In this document: piece after piece, positions 34,948-46,549 of the stretch
Layout: the number at the start of each line of letters is the position of its first letter
How positions within the stretch are numbered: position 1 is the first letter of the stretch
NCBI GenBank assembly: GCA_903813345.2
Contig: CAIIXF020000012.1
Coordinates: 28,410,684-28,470,683, forward strand
Direction of reading: 5' to 3'
DNA length: 60,000 bases
Source of the DNA: Owenia fusiformis
Lineage: Eukaryota; Annelida; Polychaeta; Sabellida; Oweniidae
Made by a program: the position numbers and the translations under genes
The notes under the pieces: generated by a model
Database searches by the model: none
Told to the model about the DNA's origin: nothing
The model's input: only the letters and a program-made list of their open reading frames with translations

Positions 34948-35569
34948 CAGGGTGTTTCATATGTATACATCCCCCATAAACTCATACATGTCATATTGCC
35001 ACACCATCATGTTATATATATTTTGCTCCTTATGGAAAGTTACATAAGATTGCAAAGTTTCAGAATCCAGCGGTATCCCTGAAAAAAGAAATGCCGTATC
35101 AAAGTATGTGTGTACGGGTCATTTCGAGGGGAATTTCTGGTCACTTTGAAGGCACTTTTAAGGGGAAATTGAGTTTCTGTATTGCAAATTGCAAACAGTT
35201 GTCATCATAGCAGAGTTCAGTGCACATGAGTGTGACAGTTATGCGCAAAGATGTATAGATAGGATTCTTGCAGTGGCTTATGGAGAGGCCAGGGACCCTG
35301 GTGCAGCCTCTATAATTAAATAAAAATGGATATGAGAAAAAGTGCACAGATCACTGGCCTGAGTCCAAAAATCACCAGGAAATGCCCTCTAAATGACCCC
35401 GTACCCGCAATCTTTGATACAATGTATCTTTTTTCAGCGATACACCTTGATTCTGAAACTTTGCAATCTTATATAACTTTCGATATGATACATAAAATGA
35501 TAGGGTAGCAATGCTAGATGTATGAGGTCATTGGGGGGGGGGGGGGGTGCAAAGATATGAAATACCCTG
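34948..35569. mobile_element. 622-bp MITE, CAGGGTGTTTCATAT ends, TA duplication
   Basis: CAGGGTGTTTCATATGTATA pairs with the inverse ending at 35569, and the arms are long (TTTGCAATCTTATxTAACTTTC and GGTCATTT-type blocks pair). TA on both sides. A run of 15 G near the right end is unpaired. Non-coding. Confidence 0.82.
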
Positions 35570-36803
35570 TATGTACATTATTACTTCTCATCTTTCAGAT
35601 CACTTGATGAAGCAAACAAAGAGAAATAAATGTACCTCTTGACTGTGTTGACGTGATTGTGTCAGCACAATTCAGTCATTGTAACAGCACAATCCAAAAA
35701 ACAATATATGTTAAGTAGTAATTGTTTTAATTACTTTACATGTTAGTAAGTAACCTGCAAGGTGAGATTGAATCTTTAATTATGTAAGCCCATACATTGG
35801 TTCATCCTCTTGGAATGCATGCTAGAGTATTTAAAACTCAGTTATTGGATTGTGGATCTTGGTGAAAACATGGACTTAATGGTCGCTAGGAAATATATCA
35901 GGTTTGGGGTTGTCTTATGATGTAAAATCGATTATAATTTTGCTTTTATTCAGAAATGTTGGATGGTTTACATTTGCTATTAATATTAAACTCACCATTA
36001 TGAATACCAGCATATTAAAACATTCATTGCCAAACATCATAAGCTTTTAATGCATGTGAATTTCAAAAATATTTCCTTAGTCTCCCACACACACTCTTTA
36101 AAATAGGGGGCATTTTAAGGGGTAAATCAATTATTTCTGCTTAAATTTTATTTTATTATTTATTATTATGAACTATTATGAACTCCAGTCATCTATATTG
36201 GTCTAAAATGAAAGAAAACTATCAATACTATGCATGGGTATAAGGTGTGGAAAGTAAATTAAAAAGTATAGATGATGGTTTACCTGAAAATAATACAAAT
36301 CCAATTTATATGGAAATACGTTTTATTTTTTTTCTCAAAAAGTTATAAAGCTATGAACATAGGGTTACTGCAGTCTCTCAACACCATAATTGTACATATT
36401 CAGGAATATTTTTAAGCCCAAATCCTGAATAATACAAAAGTTACGGAAGTTAACTTAAGTATCCCCTTTAAAATAGGGGGTGTTTTAAGGGGTTAATCAA
36501 CTATTTCTCCATAAATTATGATTTTCACACATTGAAAAATTTTTTAATGCATAATTTAATGTACCTATGATCAATTTAAGCTATTTGAGATGTCATTATG
36601 TTTCAGTTATGAAAATAATAATTAGTTTTAAGTTTGGGGGTGAATTGTAGGGGGCGCCACCTATAGGACCATTTTTCACATCCGTTGCCGGGGCTAGGAC
36701 AGAGAACCCAAGCTCAAAATAAGCCCAAGACCTTGCTCTACATGAATCCAGTGAGAAACTTAGGGGACAAACTTATTTTTTAAAATTTGCTCAGCTGCTG
36801 ACC

Positions 36804-37590
36804 TATAAGTACTATTTCTTCTTTTCTATCAAGGTTCTGTATGTAGGAGGTTGAAATTGTAGGTGCGATGTTTTTAGTGAGGTGATCGTTTAGTTGTTTT
36901 TTGAAAATGAGAAGCTGTTCGTTTCCTTATGGTCTCTAGGAAGACGGTTCCACAAGGTTATCATTGAGCAGACTGTTCCCGTTTCCATTTTTACTAATTA
37001 AGTCGTTGGTTGTTCTAAGAACTCGAGTCTGAGGTGATTTATATCGTCCAAAATCCGTTTTACGTAAGATGGTACCAAACGCGCAATTAATGTTCATCCC
37101 GTCTATTCTGAAGATTACCCCAATTTAATATTTCAAGTTTTTTTTCGGTGCTTGCTCCCTGTACAACACCAGAACAAATAACAGCTGCCCTATAATGTAG
37201 CTTGTCTCACTGGTCTAGGCTGGTAGCTGGAGCAGCGTCATAAATGATATAACAATAGTCCAGATGAGACGGGATTAAGGAAGAGTAAATTTTTCCAGGT
37301 GTTCGAAATTTAATCTATGCTTAAGTGCCATAAGTGGGTTTAATAATTTTTGAACTTTACCTTCCAGATGTTCAATATGGGTTTTGAAAGTTTACTTTTC
37401 ATCAAGAATTAGACCGAGGTGCTTATGATGTTTAATTTGATCTATTGGAGTGTCATTGAAAACAAAATTTGGATATGTTCTCTTAATTGGTCTATTTGTT
37501 TAAAGATAAATTCATGACTTTTTGTGGTGCTAAAGTCTGATTTGCTGGGACCACATTTGGATATGAATTAAGTCTTCTTGGAGGACATGT
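36804..37590 (-). pseudogene. LINE reverse transcriptase 3' half, separated from its C-terminus by the 5.4-kb element
   Basis: Minus-strand reading, with frame breaks, gives a YPNFVFNDTPI...HHKHLGLILD block, SHLDYCYIIYDAAP, and AAVICSGVVQGAS...LEILNWG, the conserved thumb/post-RT region of CR1-like LINEs. It stops at 36804; the continuing C-terminal finger is at 31150-31431. Confidence 0.75.
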
Positions 37591-38564
37591 TTTATGCTCA
37601 AAGCCAAAATTGACCGTGCTGCGCATACCTACCTAAATCATTTGGAGTGAACCCCCGGGTATCCAATTTGCACTGATTCCCGCTCAAATTAAATAGCTAT
37701 AGTTTGATTTACATGCCAGACATGTAAATTGCTACACATATTCAAATCGTGGTTTATGTAAAAAATCATGGCAATGTGTATTAATTTTTTATTTACTTTT
37801 CAGATATTCTAAAAACTTGCATAAAATCTAAAAAATACATTCTATCAAAATCTATTAAATACTATATTTAATATTTTATCCACGACCCCATGGGCGTTTT
37901 TTGGATTCATTATTGAATAATTTTATATTAAAGAGATGATGTTAACAATCTATCTTATCAACCTCTGGAGAGGTCAATTATTGTATACAAATACAATAAG
38001 AAATCAAGTAGTTGATACAATAAACAATCTGGCCATCTGTTAAAAGACTTGCATCAAGTTTTTGAATGTCTTCCCTATATCTGCTTTACCTCGAGAGGAA
38101 GACGAGGGAATACCCCAGAATTGATAGATACTGTAACATGTACATAATGTATATCCCCATTTAAGCCTTAAACGGTTAGGGGGCAGCGCTGTACTCCCGC
38201 CTATAGTATCTTTTTTCGTATATCTTTTGATCTGAAACTTTCTGATTTACCTTAAAAGTGAATATGGGATGTTTTAGGGAAAAATAGGACTCTAACCCCC
38301 GTAGGAAGAAAGTAAGAGCTGGTCAAGGTTACAGAAATAAGCAAATTGTCAGTAGTTTAGACGTGAAAGAATAAACTCCTATGTTCTTAGAATATGAATT
38401 TCTCCATCAAAATTGGCTCAATATAGTTACAAGTTACAGTAGCTCAATGCTTGGAATTAAACTTTCCAATTTAATACATAATACTCTTAAGATTGGTCAT
38501 TTGCATTGGTGCTGCCATCTTTTTATCGACCCAGAAGCTATAGCAAGATCATAAGGGGGGTGGT
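37591..38564. other. Intergenic, no gene seen
   Basis: AT-rich. No exon or transposon end could be supported. Confidence 0.4.
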
Positions 38565-38705
38565 AGCCATTTTGTAGGGCCTCACAAATGGGACTTTTTG
38601 GGCATATTCGGCCAATTTAAAAATGATCCTTGATTTTTCAAAATTTCGGTTTTTAGGGACCCAACATATTTTTCTAGACTCAAACATGGCCCCTTGTTAA
38701 TTTCC
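38565..38705. repeat. Interspersed repeat copy (GGGCCTyAxAAATGGGxCTTTTTxGGCAT)
   Basis: A diverged relative lies at 39440-39650: both share GGGCCT..AATGGG.CTTTTT.GGCATA, TTTTTCAAAATTT and a final GACCC/GGCCC...TTTTTC.AGACT...CCCTTG segment in the same order. One copy lies downstream of TMEM97 and the other in its second intron. Confidence 0.6.
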
Positions 38706-38920
38706 CAATCCGCTACTACACATAGTGGTATGTTAAAAGTTTACTGGACAAAAAATCTGAAATTGTCACCTAATAATTACCCAGAATTTTCAAAAGAACA
38801 ATGTTTAAAGCTTTGATAATCACAGAATAGTCCTTTGAGCTGAAATTGAAGCTTTATCGAAAAAATAAACGATTATGCATCATTGAATTATTTCAGAAAT
38901 AGAATTTCACTATTTATCAT

Positions 38921-41900
38921 TTAACTTCTTTTCTGCTTTTTGTCAGTGTATCTATCCGTGAAGAGCATCACATACAGCAACAGAAGAGGTACCAAGATAT
39001 ATGGAAGATAGATCCCTGTAAGCGTCATTTTCTCATTGTATGTGAGAGGAGCAGGATATTTCTTTGATTCAACGAAATCACCCCACCAAATATGGGCAAG
39101 TATTGGTACAAGTGTTGTGGCTACATGCGTGCCGTATACGATGGATGGAATGCGAATCCAGGGACAATTACCTGAAATCATTGTAAAAAATTCTAGTATG
39201 ACTGTGGTGGCTTTTCAATTAAATAAAACATTGGTTATTTACTCATCAAGGATTTTATGAGAGATTATGCGACAATGTACATTAAATTGCCATATATATA
39301 CATGTATGATCTGACAATGTACCACAAATCCTAGACTTTAATGAAATATTGTACAATATGACAGTGCGATATGAATCCTAGGCTTTAATGTGACATATTC
39401 GATGTATCATGTGCTATGTGGCAATACAATACATACATGGGGCCTTAAGTGGGCCCAAAAAAAAATTTTAGGCCCCAACATTTTGTAAGGCATCAAAATG
39501 GGCCTTTTTAGGCATAATTTGACCTTTAAAGGTCTTAAGTGGACCAATTTATCAAAAATGGGCCTTAATTTTTCAAAATTTGGGCCTAATTTTGGGTTTT
39601 AGTGGCCCAAAATCTTTTTCAGACTTGAAATTGGGACCATCCCCTTGCTATACATATACTCACCTTTCCAAAAGGCATAGCATGCAACAAAAAAGAATGG
39701 GAACTGCATTGTGAGCTCACAGATGACAAATGATTGGAACCAAGCAGGACTCAAAGCTATCATCTGATCCTTAATCTCCACCTTGTACCACTCAAGCAAA
39801 TCAACAGCCTAAAAATAAAATATTTTCATGATTACAAAATTCAAAATAATACTGCCACAATTTTTTCAGTTCAAAATTTCTGTCGTGGATTTTGATCTCA
39901 TAATAATGAAATGTTTCAAAATAACCAAGAAGCATTATTTCAAATATTTAAGATTGGTTCCATCAATTCAAAGCCAGTTACTATTGTTGGACAGAAATGC
40001 CAACCTTGCACCAACCGTTTTTTTCATGAGACACAGTCAAAATATGCATACCCTTCAAGAATCTTCAAAACCTGATATATGCAACACTGCTAGTTATGAA
40101 AAGCCCATGATGAAAACACAGAATGAAATTTTGGGATCAGGACTGATGTAAAAAAGTAAATGCACCCTGGTGGGGTTTGAACCCACAACCCTTTCAGTAT
40201 TCTAACTCTAAAAAAGTTCAGGCCATTTGAAGGTTGGCTATGAAACCAAAATCCTATCTCCCAACCGCAGAATCTCCTGCATCATCACAAAAGTGGGCAT
40301 ACCCAACTCAATAGCCACAGCCAAAATAAACCCAAATACAACAAACATCTGTGAACTCTGTAATAAACCAGACACTGTGGACCACTACATAAGTTTAACT
40401 CTAGATTGGATTATCCTCGGAGAAAACACAAATCCACTCATTGATCTATAGACTATGTACCCTCTGGGACTAAACATGAACCTGTTAGAATCATCAAACA
40501 GGGAATTATATAATACCTTTTGTAGCTACTGTACATGAGGCACCATAAGTTTCTAATGAGCACAATGTATAAGTAACAGTATATAAAACTGTATTAGTAT
40601 AAGTGATTTAAGACTTTATGAAAATATAAGCACAAGTGAGAAGCACAAGTGTAAGCACAGGTGAAAAACAAGCACCACATGATCATTTAGCTGCATTATA
40701 GCGCATAAAAAGATACAAACAACAAACTTTCTGAACAAGTGCTCTCAAAAATATATTTGTGACCTTAAAAACAAGATGGCTGCCAAAAGTTAGAAGATCT
40801 TATAATGTAGTATGACTGGAAATTTGGAGTAAATCCGTTAAGTAGATTTTTTTGAATTGTGATGACAAGATTTATCTAAAAATGGCCTCCAGAATGCAAA
40901 ATGGTCACTGAAAAGTGAATCAGCTGTAGAACTTCATTCCATGTAATATGTGTGGAAATTTGAAATAAATCCGTTAAGTGGTTCTGTAATCGCAATGAGA
41001 AGATTTATCTAAAAATATCCAAGATGGTTGCCAGAATGCAAGATGGCTGCCGAAAATTTAATCAGCTCTACAATTTCTTACCATGTAACATGTGTGAAAA
41101 TTTGAAGTAAATCTGTTTGAAGTGTTTTTTATCTAAAAACGTCCAAGATTGCTACATGAATGCAAAAGGGACGCTGAAAAGATGATTAGTCCTAGAAAAT
41201 TTGAATTAAGTCCGTAAAGGGGTTTTCCTGGAACGTTCTGAAATTGTGATGACAAGATTAATTTAAAAACTTCCCAAAAGGCCGCCAGAATGCAACATGG
41301 CTGCCCAAAAGCATATCAGCTCTAGAACTTCTTACCATGTTACATGAGTGGAAATTTGAATAAAAACTGTCAATTGCTTTTCCTGAATCATGATGACCAC
41401 AGAGACATGTAGCACTATGATATGAGATGAGCACTATGATAGGCCCTATAGTATAAGTAATAAGGGTAATAACACTTCACTACTTCCGGGTTCTGTAAAT
41501 GAAAAAATAAAAAAAACTATTGTTCAGAATTCCACAATAAGGGTCTCATTTTTAAGAAAAATTATTTAGCGGCAACATACATGTCATTATATTACTTGTA
41601 GACACGCTGCAAATATGATTTTTTCGTCTTATCTGTTACCTTAGCATCAGACCATGAATACTTCTATACAGACATATTTTTCATAGTTTACCTTATCGAT
41701 CGATTTCTCCCTCAATGTTTCGTCGATTGATCTCTGGTTTGATGCAGTTGTAATACACACATACGAAATGGTATACGCTGTTCCAATTGTACTATTATTG
41801 TTCAAAAATGTGTAAAAGCATACTAATTTTAAAAATACGTCTGTCGAACGATTCTCTGCCGCCATCTTGAAATAATGACGTAGTAAACTTGACCCGTCTG

Positions 41901-42892
41901 ACCTTTCATAATTCTATATAGAAAGGGGCTATTAAAAATTGTGTAAATAGTTAATAAACAAAAATATATATTTATCTTTTGTTTTTTTAAATGTTTTACT
42001 GCCCAAATATATTTTAAATCATAAATAGATATTATGAATTTTGCTCTTCTCCGGGGTTCTGCAATTTGATTGGTTCAAAATTTACGTCACAATTATTCAC
42101 AAAGATGGCCGTTAGAATTTGCCAAAATATCTACGAAATCACATTTCATTTTTAAAACGGCAAAATAACATATTTTTACAGGCTGAACAGCATAAGCGCA
42201 GCATCGCTACAAATCTCTAGTGGGTCAATGATTCCATGATGACCAACCATGATTCTGACAAGTTAATTGGCGAAAGATTTGGGGAGAAATCGCTATAAAG
42301 GTGAGTTTTGGTTGTATAGAACAGATAACGGTCGTTAGCATGGGTATCAGAAAGTAAAGAAACTTTTTTATTTAAATTTATCTAAATGTTAGGCAGTGAC
42401 ATTTATCTTACAGAAGAAAGATTTTTTTTCAAAATGAGACCCTAATTATAAAATTCTGACAAATAATTCATATATTTTTTTTACTTCCAGTTTTCGAAAT
42501 TTGTCGGCGATATACTCCTTCTCTATCTATATAAAGCCCCATATCAGTCATCATAAACAATACCATATAAGGTGCTACAAGATCCTGTGATGATGACAAG
42601 AAAGTGAGGCGCCGCCCGTCAAGCTGACAACAATATCGTACGTTTTTAGTTACAATAAAAATTAACTGATAGACTAGTGGGTCTCCTTACAATATCACTT
42701 CGAAAATATACTGTATAGAATTCCAGGGGAAAATATTTCAAATTATTTATTGGGCGATATTAGAGTAATTTACTCGGTACTCACGATTTTAGGATAGATC
42801 CATTGAGGAAAAACAGCTTGAGCATCAATGAAGATAGTAATTGGTATATGAGATCCAAAATACAGTAGGAAAATTGCCTCAAATTGACCCAT
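38921..42892 (-). CDS. TMEM97: Transmembrane protein 97 / sigma-2 receptor orthologue (EXPERA family), three exons
   Basis: TMEM97 is a four-helix ER protein of the EXPERA family linked to NPC1 and cholesterol handling; it is the sigma-2 receptor. Exons: 42892-42785, 39808-39664, 39171-38921, all with GT-AG borders and agreeing phases (0 and 1), giving 167 residues against 176 in human. Family signatures: YFGSHIPIT with following D-QAV-P in exon 1 (the conserved aspartate of helix 1), AWFQSFVICEL..QFPFF in exon 2, and VYGTHVATTLVPIL in exon 3. The C-terminus KQKRS fits a KxKxx ER-retrieval signal. The start is the first methionine, shortly before helix 1; upstream in-frame sequence ends at a stop. 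No frame damage. Introns hold a SINE/LINE fragment, a 130-bp tandem array and a repeat copy. Confidence 0.95.
39440..39650. repeat. Second copy of the GGGCCT-type interspersed repeat, TMEM97 intron 2
   Basis: Same word order as the copy at 38565-38705, with additional GGGCCTTAAT and TTTGGGCCTAATTTTGGG blocks. It ends about 15 bases short of TMEM97 exon 2. No terminal inverted repeats seen. Confidence 0.6.
40148..40212 (-). repeat. tRNA-derived SINE or tRNA pseudogene fragment
   Basis: On the minus strand GGTTGTGGGTTCAAACCCCACC forms a T-arm with a good B box (GGTTCAAACCC), followed by an acceptor-like AGGGTGCA. A TTAGAGTTAGAATACT segment may be the anticodon side. The 5' half and A box are not intact, so it is not a functional tRNA. 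Confidence 0.5.
40214..40451 (+). pseudogene. LINE ORF2 C-terminal fragment
   Basis: An open frame of 74 codons includes NTTNICELCNKPDTVDHYI, the CxxC...H finger of LINE C-termini. The final cysteine is lost. It abuts the tRNA-like fragment, so both may be parts of one composite repeat. Confidence 0.55.
40760..41410. repeat. Tandem array, unit about 130 bp, with AAGATGGCTGCC blocks
   Basis: Unit starts near 40776, 40902, 41040, 41166 and 41296 (spacing 126-138). Each has an AAGATGGCTGCC-like block, CTTACCATGTxACATGTGTG, GAAATTTGxAxTAAATCCGT and GATGACAAGATTTATCTAAAAA. It lies in TMEM97 intron 1. It is similar in style, and perhaps in origin, to the array at 16.3-17.1 kb. Confidence 0.78.
41692..41865 (-). 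CDS. Possible alternative first exon or first exon of a nested gene
   Basis: Fifty-eight codons starting MAAENRSTDVFLK, with one hydrophobic stretch (about residues 26-40), ending at a good donor (AAG|GTAAAC). The start lies in AAGATGGCGGCAG, the YY1-like context common at metazoan first exons, with a CRE half-site (TGACGTA) just upstream. It is in phase 0, so it could splice to TMEM97 exon 2 (also phase 0) and replace the normal first helix, or belong to an unseen gene on the same strand. I do not recognise the protein. Confidence 0.35.
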
Positions 42893-44511
42893 GCTGTCTA
42901 AATATAATAAAGAAATAAGAAGCAAACTTTGAAACTTTTTAAACCGGAAGCGTACACTAAACGAAAAAGATCCGAACTCGTCCAACTTTCGTATCTCCCG
43001 GGTATCAGTTTCATCTCATTCTCATATGGCAACTTGGCAAGACACCTCAAGAAATGTGATGAATTGATGATGTCAGCTTATCTAGTCATAGACCTAACTT
43101 TGCTCAAAAGTTCACCTCCTAATGAAATAAGGTACTGCATATAATGAGTAAGCCTACTCAGTGGTAAATTCCTAAGACTGAATATGTTTGTTCTCTTTTC
43201 TGAAATTATTAAAACAGTGTATTTTTAGAAAACCTTGTACATAATTTTACATTCCTATTGTCTTATGTCTGAGTATTTGCTATGTAAGTTGAAATAAAGA
43301 CATACAAAACTAGTGGTGTAATTTTGTGAAGTAGACAATGAATATGAAGGTATAGTAGAGAGCTGGGTAAGCTTGAGGATAAGGTGGATTGGATCGAACT
43401 GATTGGTTTTCTCGTAAAAGGTGGATTAGATTGGAATTCTACCAAATATGGAATTTCCATTCCGTTGCTAGCAAGCTAATTCAAAAGCATGGTACCAGAA
43501 GAGTGGCCCCTGAGATATGTAAGCTTATTTAAATAATGTGATGCTTTGCAAACGTTTTATTCACAAATCATTGCTAGTAATAGATCCTCTTTATTTTTCA
43601 AAGACATATCTCTATTACTTTTTTGTTTTCGCAGCAAATATATTCGGTCCTATTAGCTATTTGTGATGAAAAGAAACAGTATCCCATTCAATCATGTTTC
43701 GCCGAAAAGGATCAATTCTTATGTTTCCCCTCATGTCAGCTAACATGCGTTTTTGTAGAATAACAAGGATTGAATATTCGAAACGCGTTCAATACCAAGG
43801 CTTACTGTTCAAATACGAGGAAAGGAAGAATGACATCTAAATGATTAACAACATTTATATAAGGAATACTTTATTGGATAAACATTCGAATTTCCAAGCA
43901 GAAACTTATGGAATTTGAAGTTCAATATATTTCAACTCATAAATTCTAATGAATCGCCACCATACAGTCAATGCGTTAACGTACAGATCTGATTTTTTAC
44001 TGAGGTATACACAGTGTCTTGACAGATTATTTGCTGGATCTTCTTCTGTTCTAAAACATGTAAAATGTGAAGTTTTATTTAAGTAGTTTATGTGTATTTA
44101 ACAAAAAACATTTTTTCATATAAGAATAATCCGTAATCTCAGACACATTTTTCTCTTGCGTCGATTATGTGGACTGATTCACTCAGAAAAATTCCGAGCT
44201 TTTATAATAATTAGAATTCTGTTTTTATTTCACCTGGAATCGTATTTATTTTCATCAAATTTTAATTTTTTAAAGCCCTCATAGTTTTTGCTTCAAATCA
44301 ATTAATGTTGTCACCGTACAGAACACTGTACTTCAGTATTTTTGACGCTGAACGTTAATCCGATGGCTAGGCATGCATTTTAGTGCGATATGGTACTGCT
44401 CACGACGTAAGTAGACGTTTGTTCTCAATCGAGGATAAACTAGCAATTTGTTTCATATTCTGCGGTTTGAAATAAATTCCGAGATGTGTATGGTTTTAAA
44501 AACAGAATTAT
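42893..44511. other. TMEM97 upstream region and intergenic spacer
   Basis: Presumed 5' UTR and promoter of TMEM97 at its near end. No TATA box or other gene is evident, and the rest is AT-rich without recognisable elements. Confidence 0.4.
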
Positions 44512-45412
44512 GACGTGCACGAACCTGGGGACAATTCGGGAAATGCGGGCTTATCTCAGCTTTGAACGTTAATCTCTGCCTTATTTAAAAAACCAACTAT
44601 GTGTTTTACATATCATTTTGAAGTATTTTTTATTCGCATTTCAATGAAATTATTTTTCCTTCAAAATTTTGATGGGAACCAACACATTTTTAAAGTTAAA
44701 TATACTCCGACATCGTCAAATACGCTGTAAGACGTAACACTTTACGCTTACAGGGCTCGTTGAAATTGAGATAACTTTTGAAATAATGATCAAAATCCCA
44801 CTTAAATTTCACAATTTATTCAATGGAACATTTGCATTTATGACGTCACAATTGCTTAACGGCTACATTTCAAATTATCTTATACGAACGCTTTTAAAAT
44901 TTTCAAAATTGTGTAAGGTTTTGAAGGCGAATGGGACGAGCAATAAGTTTACCTTCATTTAACCTTCTAATTTAGGTCTGATTTGAAAGAAAATTTAACT
45001 GCACAATATTGTCATGGCGAAATTTACAAAACAATAATCGGTTTGTTTATTTTGCAAATAATATCAAAATAAGAGCTGGTTTTCGAGACTTGAAAAAATG
45101 TGACGCATCGACTTTTTACCACAAATTCCATACATATCAATTTTTACTAACGCCCCAAGTGGATTTTTTGACCGTTTTTCAAAATTCAAAAACATTTTAG
45201 AAATATTGTCCTCGAGATCTTGCTACCCTGTAAATTTTGTAATGATTAGATAAGAATAAAGTATTTTATTTTTAGGTTGACTAAACTTGTAAAAAATGTG
45301 ACGCTTGTCGTTTTTGACGTTGTAAGGCTGTTTGCGCCCTATACTGCTCATTGTTTTGTTTTGTTTTTGACGCCATAATGTTACGCTAATTGTCCCCAGT
45401 TTCGTGCGACGT
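44512..45412. mobile_element. MITE family member, copy 2 (inverted relative to the 25.2-kb copy)
   Basis: ACGTGCACGAACCTGGGGAC at the left pairs with CCAGTTTCGTGCGACGT at the right. About 900 bp. Its right portion, reversed, matches 25242-25600 closely, including ATCTCGAGGACAATATTTCT. Copy 1 is about 180 bp shorter internally. Confidence 0.8.
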
Positions 45413-45742
45413 GTAAATACGTAAACCCTAGGCCTAGGTGTTTAAAGGCCCTTGAAAAGAACATCTGTTACCATCTTTTGCCATCATCGCGGAGGTTCAT
45501 TTTTAAAGAAAACCAGAAGGGTAAACTTTGACAATTTGGTTCAAAAACACTTGGAAATGCTCCAAACGGGGACAACTGCATGGTTTTGATAGTATTTTTC
45601 TGGCCAGTGGGAGAAGGGAAGTTCGCTCGAAATTATCGACCAACTCCCCTGCTACGACCCTGCTTGAGTTCGAAATTGACGACAAAGGTGAAAGAATAAT
45701 ATATCGTTGTTTTTTGAAAAATATCTCTCTGAATACTTGATA

Positions 45743-46273
45743 CAGGGTGGTCAAGAAAACGGAAACCCTGCATTTTCCTCATATCTTTGTCATTTTAAGA
45801 AATTACTCCCTGATATTTCACACATTTGTTAATCATTCGATTTCGAACCACCCTGCCATTTTATGACCATCAGACTGATAGTCACAATTTCATAGCACTT
45901 TGAACAACATGCATCAGGTTTGGCCATCATCGCGCTGTAGGCAAACCTGCACAATTGTCAATTATCTGAATACATTCCTCAGCAGGTATGGCCTGAATGA
46001 TACAGATGATCTCACTTTTGAGGGCTACAATTGTCCTGAGGTCATTCTTATACACTTTATCTATCTCTGCCATATCCCCATAGGTAGGGACATTTTGGAC
46101 AACCTGCAATGTTCTTTGAAGTTCTGTAACACTGTGATAATCAATCTGATGATCATGAAATAAGGTAGGCAAGTAGGAAATTGAGTGATGTACAAATGTG
46201 CAAAGTTATTTCTTAAAATGACAAAGATATTAGGAAAATAGTGTAAGGGTTTCCAGTTTTTTTGACCACCCTG
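45743..46273. mobile_element. 531-bp MITE with CAGGGTGGTCAAGAAAACGG ends, TA duplication
   Basis: The ends are inverted repeats of about 27 bp with the same CAGGGTGG start as the mariner-type element at 14457. TA flanks both sides. An 81-codon frame on the minus strand (46172-45927) may be a trace of a mariner transposase C-terminus, but I cannot confirm it. It lies close to the 3' end of the 46.55-kb gene. Confidence 0.82.
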
Positions 46274-46549
46274 TATATCATTCAAATAAGAAAGGTTAGG
46301 AAACTAAATTGAATATGTTGAATATATATAAATAAAACTAAATATATTTCCATGGTTTCCAGAAGATTTCTACATGCAGTCTGTTCAAAATCAATCGCCT
46401 GCATGAAACTTAACAAGTTGGAATGCTCAGTTAAAAGTACAACAGTCAAACATAACACGAATTTCAACTAGAGAATTTAGTTTCTTAAGTTACATAAATT
46501 AATGATGTTACAATTGATTTTGCTTTAATTGTCCAGTTCGCTGTTGAAT

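Larger units (their letters stand above)
31432..36803. mobile_element. 5.4-kb element with about 700-bp inverted arms, nested inside a LINE
   Basis: The left arm starts GGTCAGCAGCTGAGC (31432) and runs to about 32130. The right arm is its inverse from about 36098 to 36803. The arms are highly similar, with scattered substitutions and small indels. TA lies outside both ends. No open frame looks like a transposase, so it is non-autonomous or foldback-like. Inside it are a diverged duplication of the inner arm (about 32100-32215), a half-copy of the 52.65-kb hairpin, a second pair of inverted repeats, a tandem array and a MITE. Confidence 0.88.

Noticed and set aside
39828-40151. 107-codon open frame on the plus strand
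   Set aside because: Antisense within TMEM97 intron 1, no recognisable domain, and partly overlaps repeat material.
40148-40212. Functional tRNA gene
   Set aside because: Only the T-arm and acceptor 3' side are good; the D-arm/A box and a proper 5' acceptor half are missing.
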